Notes: generated from the sequence alone by a model not told the origin. A stretch of DNA of 64,000 bases from Pseudomonas sp. S31 (GCF_016648105.1 NZ_JACVVE010000011.1:1-64000), one strand, 5' to 3'; numbered from the stretch's first letter, positions 54,836 through 64,000 are shown. Made by a program: numbers and translations.

Positions 54836-55981
54836 TCAAACCTGCGCGATCCATTTGCGGTGCGTATGGATCGACATCAGAACGCCAAACGCTGACAGCA
54901 GCGTCACCAACGAAGTTCCGCCATAGCTGATAAAGGGCAGCGGCACGCCCACCACGGGCAGAAGGCCGCTGACCATACCGATATTGACGAACACGTATAC
55001 AAAGAAGGTCATGGTCAGGCTGCCCGCCAGCAGCTTGCCGAACAGGGTCTGCGCCTGTGCGGTGATCATCAGCCCACGGCCGATCAGCAGCAGGTAGACG
55101 ATCAACAGCAGGCAGATGCCGACCAGGCCGAATTCCTCACCGAGCACGGCGATGATGAAGTCGGTATGGCTCTCGGGCAGGAAGTCCAGGTGTGACTGGG
55201 TACCGAGCAGCCAGCCCTTGCCGAACACCCCACCGGAGCCGATCGCAGCCTTGGACTGGATGATGTTCCAGCCGGTGCCCAGCGGGTCGCTTTCTGGGTC
55301 GAGGAAGGTCAGCACGCGCTGTTTCTGGTAGTCGTGCATCACGAAGAACCACATCGCCACCGCCACCGGTACCGCCGCCGCCAGCACGCTGAGGATCCAG
55401 CGCCAGCGCAGGCCGCCCATGAACAGCACGAAAGCCCCGGAGGCGAGAATCAGCAACGCGGTACCGAGGTCGGGCTGGCGCACGATGAGGATGAACGGCA
55501 CGCCGATCAGCACCAGGCTGATCGCAACGTGCTTGAGGTGCGGCGGCAGGGTGCGCTTGGACAGGTACCAGGCGATGGTCGCCGGCATGATGATCTTCAT
55601 GAATTCCGAAGGCTGGAAGCGGATCACCCCGGGGATGTTGATCCAGCGCGTAGCGCCCATGGCGTTGTGGCCCATCACGTCCACCACCACCAACAGGCAT
55701 ACCCCGGCCAGGTAGGCCAGGGGCACCCAGCGCGCCATGAACCGTGGCTCCAGCTGGGCGATGATGAACATCGACACCAGGCCGATGCCGAACGAACTGG
55801 CCTGCTTGAGCAGCAGGTCCCAGTCCTTGCCGCTGGCCGAATAGAGCACGAACAGGCTGCCGGCGGCCAGGGTCAGGAGAATGATCAGCAAGGGGCCGTC
55901 GACGTGGATGCGCTGCAGGAAGCTGGCGCGTCGACGCATCACGTCCTCGCTGGAGAGCATGCGATCGAAATTGTTCTTCAC
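54836..55981 (-). CDS. rodA: rod-shape-determining peptidoglycan polymerase RodA
   Basis: A 381-residue SEDS glycosyltransferase with about ten transmembrane helices, which works with PBP2 to build lateral wall. Typical segments: HVDGPLLIILLTLAAGSLFVLYSASG, RWINIPGVIRFQPSEFMKI, VRQPDLGTALLILASGAFVLFMGGL, and the end GVPLPFISYGGTSLVTLLSAFGVLMSIHTHR. ATG 55981 overlaps the mrdA stop (ATGA), so translation is coupled. The length matches RodA. Confidence 0.96.
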   Translation of the reverse strand: MKNNFDRMLSSEDVMRRRASFLQRIHVDGPLLIILLTLAAGSLFVLYSASGKDWDLLLKQASSFGIGLVSMFIIAQLEPRFMARWVPLAYLAGVCLLVVVDVMGHNAMGATRWINIPGVIRFQPSEFMKIIMPATIAWYLSKRTLPPHLKHVAISLVLIGVPFILIVRQPDLGTALLILASGAFVLFMGGLRWRWILSVLAAAVPVAVAMWFFVMHDYQKQRVLTFLDPESDPLGTGWNIIQSKAAIGSGGVFGKGWLLGTQSHLDFLPESHTDFIIAVLGEEFGLVGICLLLIVYLLLIGRGLMITAQAQTLFGKLLAGSLTMTFFVYVFVNIGMVSGLLPVVGVPLPFISYGGTSLVTLLSAFGVLMSIHTHRKWIAQV

Positions 55982-57867
55982 GGGGCCGTTTCCTGGGCGA
56001 CGGTGGCGGGCGCGAACTCGGGCTTGAGATGGCCACTTTCATCGAGCAGCCAGGCGTCCATGACCTGGCGTACCACGGGGGCAGCGACACCGGACCCGGA
56101 CTCGCCGTTCTCGACCATCACCGAGACCGCGATCTTCGGATCGTCGGCCGGGGCGAAGGCGACGAACAGGGCGTGGTCGCGGTGGCGCTCCTGGAGCTTG
56201 TTGCGGTCGTACTTCTCGCCCTGCTTGATCGCCACCACCTGGGCGGTGCCGCTCTTGCCGGCGATGCGGTACTGGGCGCCGGCCGCGGCCTTGCGTGCGG
56301 TGCCCCGGGCGTTGTGCATCACCTGCTCCATGCCGTGAGTAACCTTGCCCCAGTCGGACTTGTCGCGCAGGACGATGTTGTCCATCGGGTTCTCGTCCAC
56401 CGGTGGCTGGCCCTCGATGGTCTTGGCCAGGTGCGGGCGGTTCCACACCCCCTTGTTGGCGATCAGCGCGGTGGCCTGGGCCAGTTGCAGCGGCGTCGCC
56501 TGCATGTAGCCCTGGCCGATGCCGAGAATCAGCGTTTCGCCCGGGAACCAGGCTTGGCGCCGGGTGGCGCGCTTCCATTCGCGGGACGGCATGAGGCCGG
56601 CGGACTCCTCGAACATGTCGAGGGAGACCTTCTGGCCGATGCCGAACTTGTTCATGTAGCTGGACAGCCGATCGATGCCCATCTTGTGCGCAAGGTCGTA
56701 GAAGTAGGTGTCGTTGGAGCGCATGATCGCGGTGTCCAGGTCGACCCAGCCGTCACCGGTGCGGTTCCAGTTGCGGTACTTGTGATCGTAGTTGGGCAGC
56801 TGGTAGTAGCCCGGGTCGAACACCCGGCTGCTGGCATTGACCACGCCGCTGTCCAGGCCGGCGATGGCCACCGCCGGCTTGATGGTCGAGCCGGGTGGGT
56901 AAAGGCCGCGCAGCACGCGGTTGAACAGCGGCCGGTCGATCGAGTCGCGCAACTCGGCATAGGCCTTGAAGCTGATGCCGGTGACGAACAGGTTGGGGTC
57001 GAAGCTCGGCTGGCTGACCATCGCCAGCACTTCGCCAGTGCGCGGATCGAGCGCCACCACTGCGCCCCGGCGCCCGCCCAGGGCAGCCTCGGCGGCTTCC
57101 TGCAGCTTGATGTCGAGGCTCAGCACGATGTCCTTGCCCGGCTTCGGGTCGGTGCGCTTGAGCACCCGCAACACACGGCCGCGGGCGTTGGTCTCGACTT
57201 CCTCGTAACCGACCTGGCCGTGCAGCTCGGCCTCGTAGAAACGCTCGATGCCGGTCTTGCCGATGTGGTGGGTGCCGCTGTAGTTCACAGGGTCGAGGGT
57301 TTTCAGTTCCTTCTCGTTGATGCGCCCGACATAGCCCACCGAATGGGCGAAATGCGCCCCCTGCGGGTAATGCCGGACCAACTGCGCTACCACCTCGACG
57401 CCAGGCAGGCGGAACTGGTTGACCGCCACGCGGGCGATCTGTTCTTCGTTGAGTTCGAACAGGATCGGCACCGGCTCGAATGGCCGGCGCCCCTGCTTCA
57501 TGCGTTTTTCGAAGAGTGCGCGATCGTCGGCGGTCAATTCCAGCACTTCGACGATGGTATCCAGCACCTGCTGCCAGTCGCCCGCACGCTCGCGGGTCAT
57601 CGACAGGCTGAAGCTGGGCCGGTTGTCGGCGATGATCACGCCGTTGCGGTCGAAGATCAGCCCACGGGTCGGCGGAATCGGCTGCACGTGCACCCGGTTG
57701 TTCTCCGACAGCGTGGAGTGATAGTCGTACTGGATGATCTGCAGGTAGTACAGGCGCGCGATGAGCACGCAGATGAGCAGCATGACCGCCACTGCGCCGA
57801 CCACGACGCGGTTGCGCACCAGGCGGGCGTCTTTCTCGTGGTCCTTGAGACGGATCGGCTGCGACAT
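55978..57867 (-). CDS. mrdA: penicillin-binding protein 2
   Basis: A 629-residue class B PBP, the transpeptidase partner of RodA in elongation. One N-terminal transmembrane helix (residues ~20-45, VVVGAVAVMLLICVLIARLYYL). The pedestal domain contains NNRVHVQPIPPTRGLIFDRNGVIIADN. Transpeptidase motifs: SxxK at Ser327-Lys330 (LYPPGSTIKPAVAI), the SxN-type motif MRSNDTYFYDLAHKMG, and KSGTAQV. The length matches PBP2. It is the first gene of mrdA-rodA-mltB-rlpA and lies 16 nt after rlmH. Confidence 0.96.
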   Translation of the reverse strand: MSQPIRLKDHEKDARLVRNRVVVGAVAVMLLICVLIARLYYLQIIQYDYHSTLSENNRVHVQPIPPTRGLIFDRNGVIIADNRPSFSLSMTRERAGDWQQVLDTIVEVLELTADDRALFEKRMKQGRRPFEPVPILFELNEEQIARVAVNQFRLPGVEVVAQLVRHYPQGAHFAHSVGYVGRINEKELKTLDPVNYSGTHHIGKTGIERFYEAELHGQVGYEEVETNARGRVLRVLKRTDPKPGKDIVLSLDIKLQEAAEAALGGRRGAVVALDPRTGEVLAMVSQPSFDPNLFVTGISFKAYAELRDSIDRPLFNRVLRGLYPPGSTIKPAVAIAGLDSGVVNASSRVFDPGYYQLPNYDHKYRNWNRTGDGWVDLDTAIMRSNDTYFYDLAHKMGIDRLSSYMNKFGIGQKVSLDMFEESAGLMPSREWKRATRRQAWFPGETLILGIGQGYMQATPLQLAQATALIANKGVWNRPHLAKTIEGQPPVDENPMDNIVLRDKSDWGKVTHGMEQVMHNARGTARKAAAGAQYRIAGKSGTAQVVAIKQGEKYDRNKLQERHRDHALFVAFAPADDPKIAVSVMVENGESGSGVAAPVVRQVMDAWLLDESGHLKPEFAPATVAQETAP

Positions 57868-57883
57868 CGGACGGCTTACAGGC

Positions 57884-58351
57884 TCATTTGTGGTAAGGAT
57901 GCCCGGACAGCACGGTCCAGGCGCGGTAGATCTGCTCGCCGATGAGTATCCTTACCAACGGGTGCGGCAGGGTCAGTGGCGACAGCGACCAACGTTGCTC
58001 GGCGCGTGCGCAGACCTCCGGCGCCAGCCCTTCCGGGCCTCCCACCATCAGATTGACCGTGCGCGCATCCAGGCGCCAGCGATCCAGTTCGCTCGCCAGC
58101 TGCTCGGTACTCCACGGCTTGCCATGGACCTCGAGCGTGACGATGCGTTCCCCAGGCTGGACCTTGCTCAGCATGGCCTCACCCTCCTGACGGATCAGGC
58201 GGGCGACGTCGGCATTCTTGCCTCGAGTGTTCAGCGGGATTTCCACCAGCTCCAGCGACAGCTCCTGGGGCAGGCGCTTGGCATATTCATGCCAACCGTC
58301 CTCGACCCACTTGGGCATGCGCGAGCCAACCGCGATCAGGCGCAGACGCAC
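57884..58351 (-). CDS. rlmH: 23S rRNA (pseudouridine1915-N3)-methyltransferase RlmH
   Basis: A 155-residue SPOUT-family enzyme that methylates pseudouridine 1915 in helix 69. Characteristic segments: [50 protein letters not shown], the SAM-knot [57 protein letters not shown] in pattern. The length and C-terminal HPYHK match RlmH. It lies 9 nt after rsfS, the standard rsfS-rlmH-mrdA-rodA order. Confidence 0.97.
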   Translation of the reverse strand: MRLRLIAVGSRMPKWVEDGWHEYAKRLPQELSLELVEIPLNTRGKNADVARLIRQEGEAMLSKVQPGERIVTLEVHGKPWSTEQLASELDRWRLDARTVNLMVGGPEGLAPEVCARAEQRWSLSPLTLPHPLVRILIGEQIYRAWTVLSGHPYHK

Positions 58352-58360
58352 GGCGTTTCC

Positions 58361-58783
58361 TTATTCCCGGTCTTTGAGCTTGTCGGTGAAGTAGTCGCTG
58401 GCGTTCTCCGGGCTGTGGTGCTTGGCATCGGCGGCACGGCTCTGCTCGGCACCCATCCACAGGCGCTCCAGGTCGTAGAACTGGCGGGCAGCGGCGGTCA
58501 TCATGTGCACGATGACGTCGTTCAGGTCCAGCAGCACCCAGTCGCTGTCACCCTTGCCTTCTTCGCCCAGCGGCTGCGCGCCTTCTTTCTTGACCGCTTC
58601 ACGGACCTTTTCCAGCATCGCGTTGATCTGGCGGTTGGAGGTACCGGTGGCGATGATCATGTAGTCGGTCAGGCTGTGCTTTTCGCGCACGTCGATGACC
58701 TGGATGTCCTGGGCCTTGACGTCTTCCAGGGCGGCGATGGTCAGCTTGACCAGTGCTTCGCCATTGATTTTCTGCTTGCTCAT
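58361..58783 (-). CDS. rsfS: ribosomal silencing factor RsfS
   Basis: A 140-residue protein that binds uL14 and blocks subunit joining when nutrients are scarce. ATG 58783 (MSKQKINGEALVKLTIAALEDVKAQDIQVIDVREKHSLTDY) is preferred to the longer frame from 58840. The conserved core GTSNRQINAMLEKVREAVKKEG ... WVLLDLNDVIVHMMTAAARQFYDLERLW matches the Iojap/RsfS family. It lies between nadD (43 nt) and rlmH (9 nt). Confidence 0.96.
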   Translation of the reverse strand: MSKQKINGEALVKLTIAALEDVKAQDIQVIDVREKHSLTDYMIIATGTSNRQINAMLEKVREAVKKEGAQPLGEEGKGDSDWVLLDLNDVIVHMMTAAARQFYDLERLWMGAEQSRAADAKHHSPENASDYFTDKLKDRE

Positions 58784-58826
58784 ATAAAACTCTTCAACTC
58801 GTTGGATGAGGCGCCGTGGGGCACCG

Positions 58827-59486
58827 TCAGTTAGGCACACGATACAGTTCGTGCGCCTCGATATAGGCCAGTACGGCGTCCGGCACCAGGAACCTCACCG
58901 ATTTGCCGCTGGCCAGCAGCTGTCGGATCTGCGTGGCGGACACCGCGAGCGGGGTCTGCCAGACGAACGAAATATGCCCCGCCGGGCCGGACATGGCGGT
59001 GGGGTCGCTCACCGAGCGCGCAGCCAGCAGGTTGCGCAGCTCGTCTGGGGGTTCTACGTCGGCATCCGGGCGTTGCAGCACCAGGATGTGACAGTGTTGC
59101 AGCAGCTCTTCCCAGCGGTGCCAACCCGGCAGACCGCAAAAGGCGTCCCAGCCCAGCACCAGGAACAACTGGTCGTCGGCGTGCAACTCGGCACGCAGCG
59201 ACTCCAGGGTATCGATGGTGTAGGACGGCTTGTCGCGGGCCAGTTCGCGGGCATCCACGCTCAGGCATTCGACCCCCTGTACCGCGCCGCGCACCATGGC
59301 CAGGCGATCCTGGGCCGACACCTGCGGGGTGTCGCGGTGCGGCGGACGGGCGTTGGGCAGCAGGCGCAGCTCATCGAGCGCCATGAACTCGGCCACCTCC
59401 AGCGCGCTGCGCAGGTGGCCGATGTGCACGGGGTCGAAGGTGCCGCCAAGAATGCCGATACGCCGGGCTGCCGGGGCCTTGCTCAA
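58827..59486 (-). CDS. nadD: nicotinate-nucleotide adenylyltransferase NadD
   Basis: A 219-residue nucleotidyltransferase that makes deamido-NAD from NaMN and ATP. The substrate motif [24 protein letters not shown] at residues 10-33 contains [11 protein letters not shown]; the C-terminal ATP motif is [31 protein letters not shown] (ISxTxIR type, here VSATQIR). The gene begins 2 nt after the proA stop, so it belongs to the proA-nadD-rsfS-rlmH series. Confidence 0.96.
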   Translation of the reverse strand: MSKAPAARRIGILGGTFDPVHIGHLRSALEVAEFMALDELRLLPNARPPHRDTPQVSAQDRLAMVRGAVQGVECLSVDARELARDKPSYTIDTLESLRAELHADDQLFLVLGWDAFCGLPGWHRWEELLQHCHILVLQRPDADVEPPDELRNLLAARSVSDPTAMSGPAGHISFVWQTPLAVSATQIRQLLASGKSVRFLVPDAVLAYIEAHELYRVPN

Positions 59487-59487
59487 C

Positions 59488-60759
59488 TCAGCAGGTCCCC
59501 TGGCCGCGCAGCTGGCCGTCGCCGATCACCACGTACTTCTCGCAGGTCAGGCCTTCCAGGCCGACCGGGCCACGGGCATGCAGCTTGTCGGTGGAGATGC
59601 CGATCTCGGCGCCCAGGCCGTACTCGAAACCGTCGGCGAAGCAGGTCGGGGTATTGAGCATCACCGACGCCGAATCGACCTCGGCCATGAACTGGCGGGC
59701 CTGGCCCTGATGCTCGGTGATGATCGAGTCGGTGTGGTGCGAGCCATAGTGGTTGATGTGCTCGATGGCCTGGTCCAGGCCGTCGACCACGCGAATCGAC
59801 AGGATCGCGTCGAGATACTCGGTGTGCCAGTCGTCTTCGCTGGCCGGCTTGGCGTCGATGATCGCCAGGGTGCGCTCGCAGCCACGCAGCTCGACGCCCT
59901 TCTCAACGAAGCGGCGGGCCATTTCCGGCAGAAAGTCGGCGGCCACGGCCTGGTCGACCAGCAGGGTTTCCATGGCGCCGCAGATGCCGTAGCGGTAGGT
60001 CTTGGCGTTGAAGGCCACGGCCCAGGCCTTGTCCAGCTCCGCTTGTGCGGCCACGTAGACATGGCAGATGCCGTCGAGATGCTTGATCACCGGCACGCGG
60101 GCGTCGCGGCTGATGCGCTCGATCAGGCCACGGCCGCCGCGCGGCACGATCACGTCGACGAACTCAGGCATGCTGATCAGCGCGCCCACGGCTTCGCGAT
60201 CGGTGGTCTCGACCACCTGCACCACGGCCGCTGGCAGGCCGGCTTCGGCCAGGCCTCGCTGGATGCAGGTGGCGATGGCGCGGTTGGAGTGAATGGCCTC
60301 GGAGCCGCCCCGCAGGATCGTGGCATTGCCCGACTTCAGGCACAGGCTGGCAGCGTCGATGGTCACGTTCGGGCGCGACTCGTAGATGATGCCGATCACG
60401 CCCAGGGGCACCCGCATCTTGCCGACCTGGATGCCCGACGGGCGGTAGCTCATGTCCCGGATGGCACCGACCGGGTCCGGCAGGCCGGCCACCTGGCGCA
60501 GGCCGGTGATCATGCCGTCGATGCGCGCCGGGGTCAGGGCCAGGCGGTCGAGCAGCGCCGGCTCCAGGCCGTTGGCGCGGCCTGCGGCCAGGTCCAGTTC
60601 GTTGGCTGCGGCCAGCTCGGCGCGCGCGGCGTCCAGCGCGTCGGCGGCGGCCTGCAGGGCGCGGTTCTTCTGCGCAGTGCTTGCGCGGGCGATCACCCGG
60701 GAAGCCTGGCGGGCGGCGCGACCCAGGCGGGTCATGTAGTCAAGAACGGACTCAGTCAT
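59488..60759 (-). CDS. proA: gamma-glutamyl phosphate reductase ProA
   Basis: A 423-residue NADPH-dependent dehydrogenase of the aldehyde-dehydrogenase superfamily that makes glutamate-5-semialdehyde in proline synthesis. Conserved parts: [40 protein letters not shown], the catalytic cysteine in [18 protein letters not shown], and the C-terminal [38 protein letters not shown]. The length matches ProA. No proB is adjacent. It heads the minus-strand series and diverges from mpg across a 204-bp gap. Confidence 0.96.
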   Translation of the reverse strand: MTESVLDYMTRLGRAARQASRVIARASTAQKNRALQAAADALDAARAELAAANELDLAAGRANGLEPALLDRLALTPARIDGMITGLRQVAGLPDPVGAIRDMSYRPSGIQVGKMRVPLGVIGIIYESRPNVTIDAASLCLKSGNATILRGGSEAIHSNRAIATCIQRGLAEAGLPAAVVQVVETTDREAVGALISMPEFVDVIVPRGGRGLIERISRDARVPVIKHLDGICHVYVAAQAELDKAWAVAFNAKTYRYGICGAMETLLVDQAVAADFLPEMARRFVEKGVELRGCERTLAIIDAKPASEDDWHTEYLDAILSIRVVDGLDQAIEHINHYGSHHTDSIITEHQGQARQFMAEVDSASVMLNTPTCFADGFEYGLGAEIGISTDKLHARGPVGLEGLTCEKYVVIGDGQLRGQGTC

Positions 60760-60963
60760 GGGTGCGGTGTCTTGGCGAAGGGGAAATCGGCTGATTATAA
60801 CTGTCGCGCAGGTATACGCCCAGCGGCGGGTGGCGGATGGTCGAAAATGCTGTGCAGCATCTTGTAGGAAAGATGTAACCGCTCTTATCGAAATGTCTCG
60901 TTTAGGCCTCGATCAAGGCATTCATTGCTATCATCCCCGGCTTTACCGCCACGAATCGCCCGC

Positions 60964-61656
60964 ATGCCAGCACCCAGCCCCTGCCCTGCCCGCGCCCTGC
61001 CCGACAGTTTCTTCGACCGTGACGCCCAGACCCTGGCCAGGGCCTTGCTCGGCAAGGTCATCCGCCACCGTCACGGCGACCTGTGGCTGGCCGCGCGAAT
61101 CATCGAGACCGAGGCCTACTACCTGACCGACAAGGGCAGCCACGCCTCGCTGGGCTACACCGAGAAGCGCAAGGCGCTGTTCCTCGACGGCGGGCACATC
61201 TACATGTACTACGCCCGTGGCGGCGATTCGTTGAACTTCAGCGCCCACGGCCCGGGCAACGCGGTGCTGATCAAGTCCGCCTACCCTTGGGTCGACGCCA
61301 TCTCCGACGCCAACAGCCTGGCGCAGATGCAACTCAACAACCCCGACGCCAGCGGCAACCTGCGCCCGGCCGAACGCCTGTGCGCCGGCCAGACCCTGCT
61401 GTGCCGCGCCCTGGACCTGAAGGTGCCGCAGTGGGACGCGCAGCGCTTCGACCCCGAGCGCCTGTACGTCGAGGATTGCGCCATCGCCGTGCCGCGCGTG
61501 ATCCAGAGCACCCGCCTGGGCATTCCCCATGGCCGCGACGAGCACCTGCCGTACCGCTTCGTCGACGCCGAATACGCTCGCTTCTGCACACGGAACCCGC
61601 TGCGCCGGGGGCAAGTCGAAGGGCGCGACTTCTTCATTCTCGAACAAGGAAGCTGA
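60964..61656 (+). CDS. 3-methyladenine DNA glycosylase (AAG/Mpg family)
   Basis: A 230-residue base-excision repair enzyme that removes alkylated purines and hypoxanthine. ATG 60964 (MPAPSPCPARALPDSFFDRDAQTLARALLGKVIRHR) is chosen because the Mpg-like fold starts there, though an ATG at 60925 is possible. Family signatures: the catalytic Glu in ARIIETEAYY, the DNA-intercalating region DKGSHASLGYTEKRKALFLDGGHIYMYYARGGDSLNF, and GPGNAVLIKS. The same frame lacks RNase or other domains. It is followed 3 nt later by the DedA-PAP2 gene, so the two may be co-transcribed. Confidence 0.9.
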   Translation: MPAPSPCPARALPDSFFDRDAQTLARALLGKVIRHRHGDLWLAARIIETEAYYLTDKGSHASLGYTEKRKALFLDGGHIYMYYARGGDSLNFSAHGPGNAVLIKSAYPWVDAISDANSLAQMQLNNPDASGNLRPAERLCAGQTLLCRALDLKVPQWDAQRFDPERLYVEDCAIAVPRVIQSTRLGIPHGRDEHLPYRFVDAEYARFCTRNPLRRGQVEGRDFFILEQGS

Positions 61657-61659
61657 ACC

Positions 61660-62976
61660 ATGGGCCAATGGCTCGACAGCCTGACCGACTGGCTCGGGGC
61701 CAACCCCGAGTGGCTTGGCCTGGCAATCTTCATCGTGGCCTGCGTGGAGTGCCTGGCCATCGCCGGCATCATCGTACCGGGTACGGTACTGCTGTTCACC
61801 GTGGCCGTGCTGGCCGGCAGCGGCGCCCTGGGCCTGGGCGAAACCCTGTTGCTGGGCTTTCTCGGCGGCCTGCTGGGTGACGCGCTTTCGTACACCATTG
61901 GTAAGTATTTCCACCAGAACATCCGCCGCCTGCCGTTGCTGCGCCACCACCCGGAATGGATCGGCAGCGCCGAGACGTACTTCCAGCGCTATGGCATCGC
62001 CAGCCTTCTGGTAGGCCGATTCATCGGCCCACTGCGGCCGATGCTGCCAATGGTCGCGGGCATGTTCGACATGCCGCTGCCGCGCTTCATCGCTGTCAGC
62101 CTGCTGGCGGGTGCCGGCTGGTCGGTGGTGTATCTGATGCCAGGCTGGGCCACCGGTGCGGCCATGCGCCTGCCCCTGCCCGAAGGCTTCTGGCCGGAAG
62201 CTGCTGCGGTCGCCGGCGTCCTGGCAGTCGTGGTCGGGTTGAGCCTGAACAGCAGCGTCCGCGACCGCCGCCACGGCACCCGGTTGATCGCCGGCCTGAG
62301 TTTCCTGGCACTGGCCGGGGTGTTCCTCGGCTGGCCGCTGTTGCATGAACTGGACCAGGGCATCATGACCCTGGTGCAGGAACACCGCCGCCAGGCACTG
62401 GACGGCACCATGGTCCTGGTGACGCGCCTGGGTGATTTTCGTACCCAGTTCTTTCTCGGCGGCCTGCTGACCGGCCTGCTGCTATTGGCGCGGCAATGGC
62501 GCCATGCTTTCTTCGCCGGCGGCGCGCTGATGGGTACGGCCATCGCCAACGGTACCTTGAAGTGGCTGTTCGCCCGGGCCCGGCCAGAAGTCCTCAGCGA
62601 CCCGCTGACCAGCTACAGCATGCCCAGCGGGCACAGCTCGGCATCGTTCGCCTTCTTCCTGGTCATGGCCGTGCTGGCCGGGCGTGGCCAGCCACCGCGC
62701 ATGCGCCTGACCTGGATCCTGCTGGGTTGCGTGCCGGCGCTGTCGATCGCCCTGTCGCGGGTGTACCTGGGGGCGCACTGGCCGACCGATATCCTCGCTG
62801 GGGCCTTGCTGGCCTGCTGCGTCTGCGCCTTGAGCCTGACCCTGGTGCAGTATCGGGCACCGCTGACGGCACTGCCGCAGCGGGTGTGGTGGCTGGTGGT
62901 ACCGGCGTGCGTGGCGTTGCTGGCGTTCTTCGCCCTGCATGCCTTGCCGCAGGCGTTGTTGCGGTATCAGTATTGA
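61660..62976 (+). CDS. DedA-PAP2 fusion membrane protein
   Basis: A 438-residue inner-membrane protein with two domains. Residues ~1-210 are a DedA/SNARE-associated (VTT) domain with GLGETLLLGFLGGLLGDALSYTIGKYF and RFIGPLRPMLPMVAGMFDMPLPRF. Residues ~230-420 are a PAP2 phosphatase domain with all three motifs: KWLFARARP, PSGH, and SRVYLGAHWPTD. DedA proteins recycle undecaprenyl phosphate or move lipids; PAP2 enzymes dephosphorylate lipid pyrophosphates, so a role in undecaprenyl-PP or phosphatidic-acid turnover is likely. The exact substrate is unknown. Confidence 0.9.
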   Translation: MGQWLDSLTDWLGANPEWLGLAIFIVACVECLAIAGIIVPGTVLLFTVAVLAGSGALGLGETLLLGFLGGLLGDALSYTIGKYFHQNIRRLPLLRHHPEWIGSAETYFQRYGIASLLVGRFIGPLRPMLPMVAGMFDMPLPRFIAVSLLAGAGWSVVYLMPGWATGAAMRLPLPEGFWPEAAAVAGVLAVVVGLSLNSSVRDRRHGTRLIAGLSFLALAGVFLGWPLLHELDQGIMTLVQEHRRQALDGTMVLVTRLGDFRTQFFLGGLLTGLLLLARQWRHAFFAGGALMGTAIANGTLKWLFARARPEVLSDPLTSYSMPSGHSSASFAFFLVMAVLAGRGQPPRMRLTWILLGCVPALSIALSRVYLGAHWPTDILAGALLACCVCALSLTLVQYRAPLTALPQRVWWLVVPACVALLAFFALHALPQALLRYQY

Positions 62977-62982
62977 ATCCCT

Positions 62983-63045
62983 GTTCGCGGGTAAACCCGC
63001 TCCTACAGGTGGCTGAGTACCTGTAGGAGCGGGTTTATCGGGACG
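62983..63045. repeat. REP pair (inverted, one degraded arm)
   Basis: TTCGCGGGTAAACCCGCTCC plus TACAGGT (62983-63009) faces ACCTGTAGGAGCGGGTTTAT (63019-63038), after which the right arm has changed (ATCGGGACG instead of ACCCGCGAA). It lies between the convergent DedA-PAP2 and LON-domain genes. Confidence 0.85.
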
Positions 63046-63077
63046 CCGAACCGCCGCGAAGAAGCACCCGAGATCGA

Positions 63078-63668
63078 TCAGGCAAACAACTCACCCTGGA
63101 TGCGCTCCAACAACCGCTGGATCTCTACCAGCCGCTCCTGCGGTGAATCGATGGCCAGCAAATCGAGCTTGTCTTCCTCCACGAACGGCAGCAGATACGC
63201 CAGCTGGTTGGCCAGACTCTGACGGCCATCGACCGCGCGCGGCATGTCCAGCGCCTCGACCATCGGGTGCTCGCCCAGGGCCAGCAGCAGCGCCAGCAGG
63301 TCATCGTCCTGCTCGGCCAGCGGGCTGTCCGGCTGCTCCGCCAGCCAATGCACGTGGCCCAGCATCAACTGGTCCTTCTGCACCTCGGTCTGGGTCAGTT
63401 CGAAACGCCGCACGCCCTCCACGCGAATGCCGAGCAGGCCGTTGTCCTGCTGGACGAAATCGCGGATCAACGCCTCGCAGCCGATCGACGCCACCACCGG
63501 CGGCGCCTTGCCGACCTGCTCGCCTTCGAGGATGCAGACCACGCCGAAGCCTTCGCCCTGCTTCATGCAGCGGCCGATCATGTCCAGGTAGCGCGCCTCG
63601 AAGATCTGCAGATCCAGCAGGCACCCGGGGAACAACACGGTATCGAGGGGAAACAGCGGTAGCGTCAT
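63078..63668 (-). CDS. LON substrate-binding domain protein
   Basis: A 196-residue protein consisting only of the Lon N-terminal (LON/PUA-like) domain: LPLFPLDTVLFPGCLLDLQIFEARYLDMIGRCMKQGEGFGVV, then GCEALIRDFVQQDNGLLGIRVEGVRRFEL. There is no ATPase or protease domain. ATG 63668 is preferred to a GTG one codon earlier because AGGAG is 5 nt upstream of it but only 2 nt from the GTG. Stand-alone LON proteins in Pseudomonas have no settled function. It begins 9 nt after the lrgB-like stop, so the two are probably co-transcribed. Confidence 0.88.
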   Translation of the reverse strand: MTLPLFPLDTVLFPGCLLDLQIFEARYLDMIGRCMKQGEGFGVVCILEGEQVGKAPPVVASIGCEALIRDFVQQDNGLLGIRVEGVRRFELTQTEVQKDQLMLGHVHWLAEQPDSPLAEQDDDLLALLLALGEHPMVEALDMPRAVDGRQSLANQLAYLLPFVEEDKLDLLAIDSPQERLVEIQRLLERIQGELFA

Positions 63669-63677
63669 CACAACTCC

Positions 63678-64000
63678 TCAAGCCACCAGGCTGACCGCCA
63701 ACGGCAGGAACACCGCCGTGGCCACCCCCATGAGACTCATCGCCAGCGCGGCGAAGGCGCCGCATTCGTCACTTTCCTGCAAGGCCACCGAGGTGCCCAC
63801 GGCATGCGCGCTGATACCCAGCGACATGCCTCGTGCCTCGGGGCTGACCACGCCCAGGCGAGTCAGCAGTGCCGGGCCGAAGATCGCCCCGATCACCCCG
63901 GTGATCAACACGAACACCGCCGCCAGGGCCGCCACGCCGCCGATCTGCTCGGCCACCAGCATGGCGATCGGCGAGGTCACCGACTTTGGTGCCATGGTCA
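63678..64000 (-). CDS. LrgB/CidB-family membrane protein, 5' part cut by window edge
   Basis: The C-terminal 105 residues of a membrane protein, open to the right edge. TMAPKSVTSPIAMLVAEQIGG, GVIGAIFGPALLTRLGV, ARGMSLGISAHAVGTSVAL and ESDECGAFAALAMSLMGVATAVFLPL match the conserved end of LrgB/CidB proteins. The family forms, with LrgA/CidA, a holin-like or pyruvate/glycolate-transport system affecting lysis and overflow metabolism. An lrgA partner, if present, would lie beyond the window. Confidence 0.85.
   Translation of the reverse strand, partial: TMAPKSVTSPIAMLVAEQIGGVAALAAVFVLITGVIGAIFGPALLTRLGVVSPEARGMSLGISAHAVGTSVALQESDECGAFAALAMSLMGVATAVFLPLAVSLVA

Overview
The window comes from the chromosome of a Pseudomonas of the P. 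putida group. The case rests on GC-rich codon use, REP elements with the core TTCGCGGGTAAACCCGCTCC typical of this group, DUF3077-type small proteins, and a recognisable housekeeping order (thiD-thiE-hemL; ybeZ-ybeY-corC-lnt; leuS-lptE-holA; ybeD-lipB-lipA; dacA, rlpA-mltB-rodA-mrdA-rlmH-rsfS-nadD-proA). Species cannot be fixed from sequence reading alone.

Bases 1-20350 are accessory. A partial IS256-family element enters from the left edge and ends near 750. A candidate structured RNA leader (969-1128) precedes a small operon of DUF3077-like proteins. From 1750 to 4850 there is little coding: two orphan lipoprotein genes lie among many copies of a GGGGACAG(ATTTATTTT) repeat, several arranged as inverted pairs that resemble short MITE-like units. 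From 4153 to 20276, all on the minus strand, lies a complete contact-dependent inhibition (two-partner secretion) locus: cdiB, a 4390-residue cdiA with a VENN motif and a restriction-endonuclease-like C-terminal toxin, and its cdiI. Beyond cdiI is a truncated second CdiA C-terminus with its own probable immunity gene (an orphan toxin/immunity module).

Bases 20392-32331 hold hrpB, a small lipoprotein, the cation exporter fieF, a DUF6515-like protein, an Lrp/AsnC regulator, a DUF2788 protein, rluE, amn, an AidB-type acyl-CoA dehydrogenase and a 7TM-DISM sensor kinase. A strong minus-strand terminator with no gene in front of it (25310-25339) points to an unannotated small RNA beside the Lrp gene.

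Bases 32597-46378 carry thiamine (thiD, thiE) and haem (hemL) synthesis, the ybeZ-ybeY-corC-lnt group (RNA processing and lipoprotein maturation), a YdcF-type envelope protein, leuS, lptE (LPS assembly) and holA. At 46610 there is a 54-codon arfA ribosome-rescue gene whose coding region contains a terminator hairpin before its stop codon, the arrangement that makes ArfA expression respond to failure of trans-translation.

Bases 46835-64000 are dominated by cell-wall and envelope genes: a lytic transglycosylase, ldcA, dacA, rlpA, mltB, rodA and mrdA. These are interleaved with lipoate synthesis (lipB, lipA), ribosome maturation (rlmH, rsfS), NAD and proline synthesis (nadD, proA), DNA repair (mpg), a DedA-PAP2 fusion, a LON-domain protein and the 3' part of an lrgB-like gene cut by the right edge. 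No rRNA, tRNA or CRISPR array was seen.
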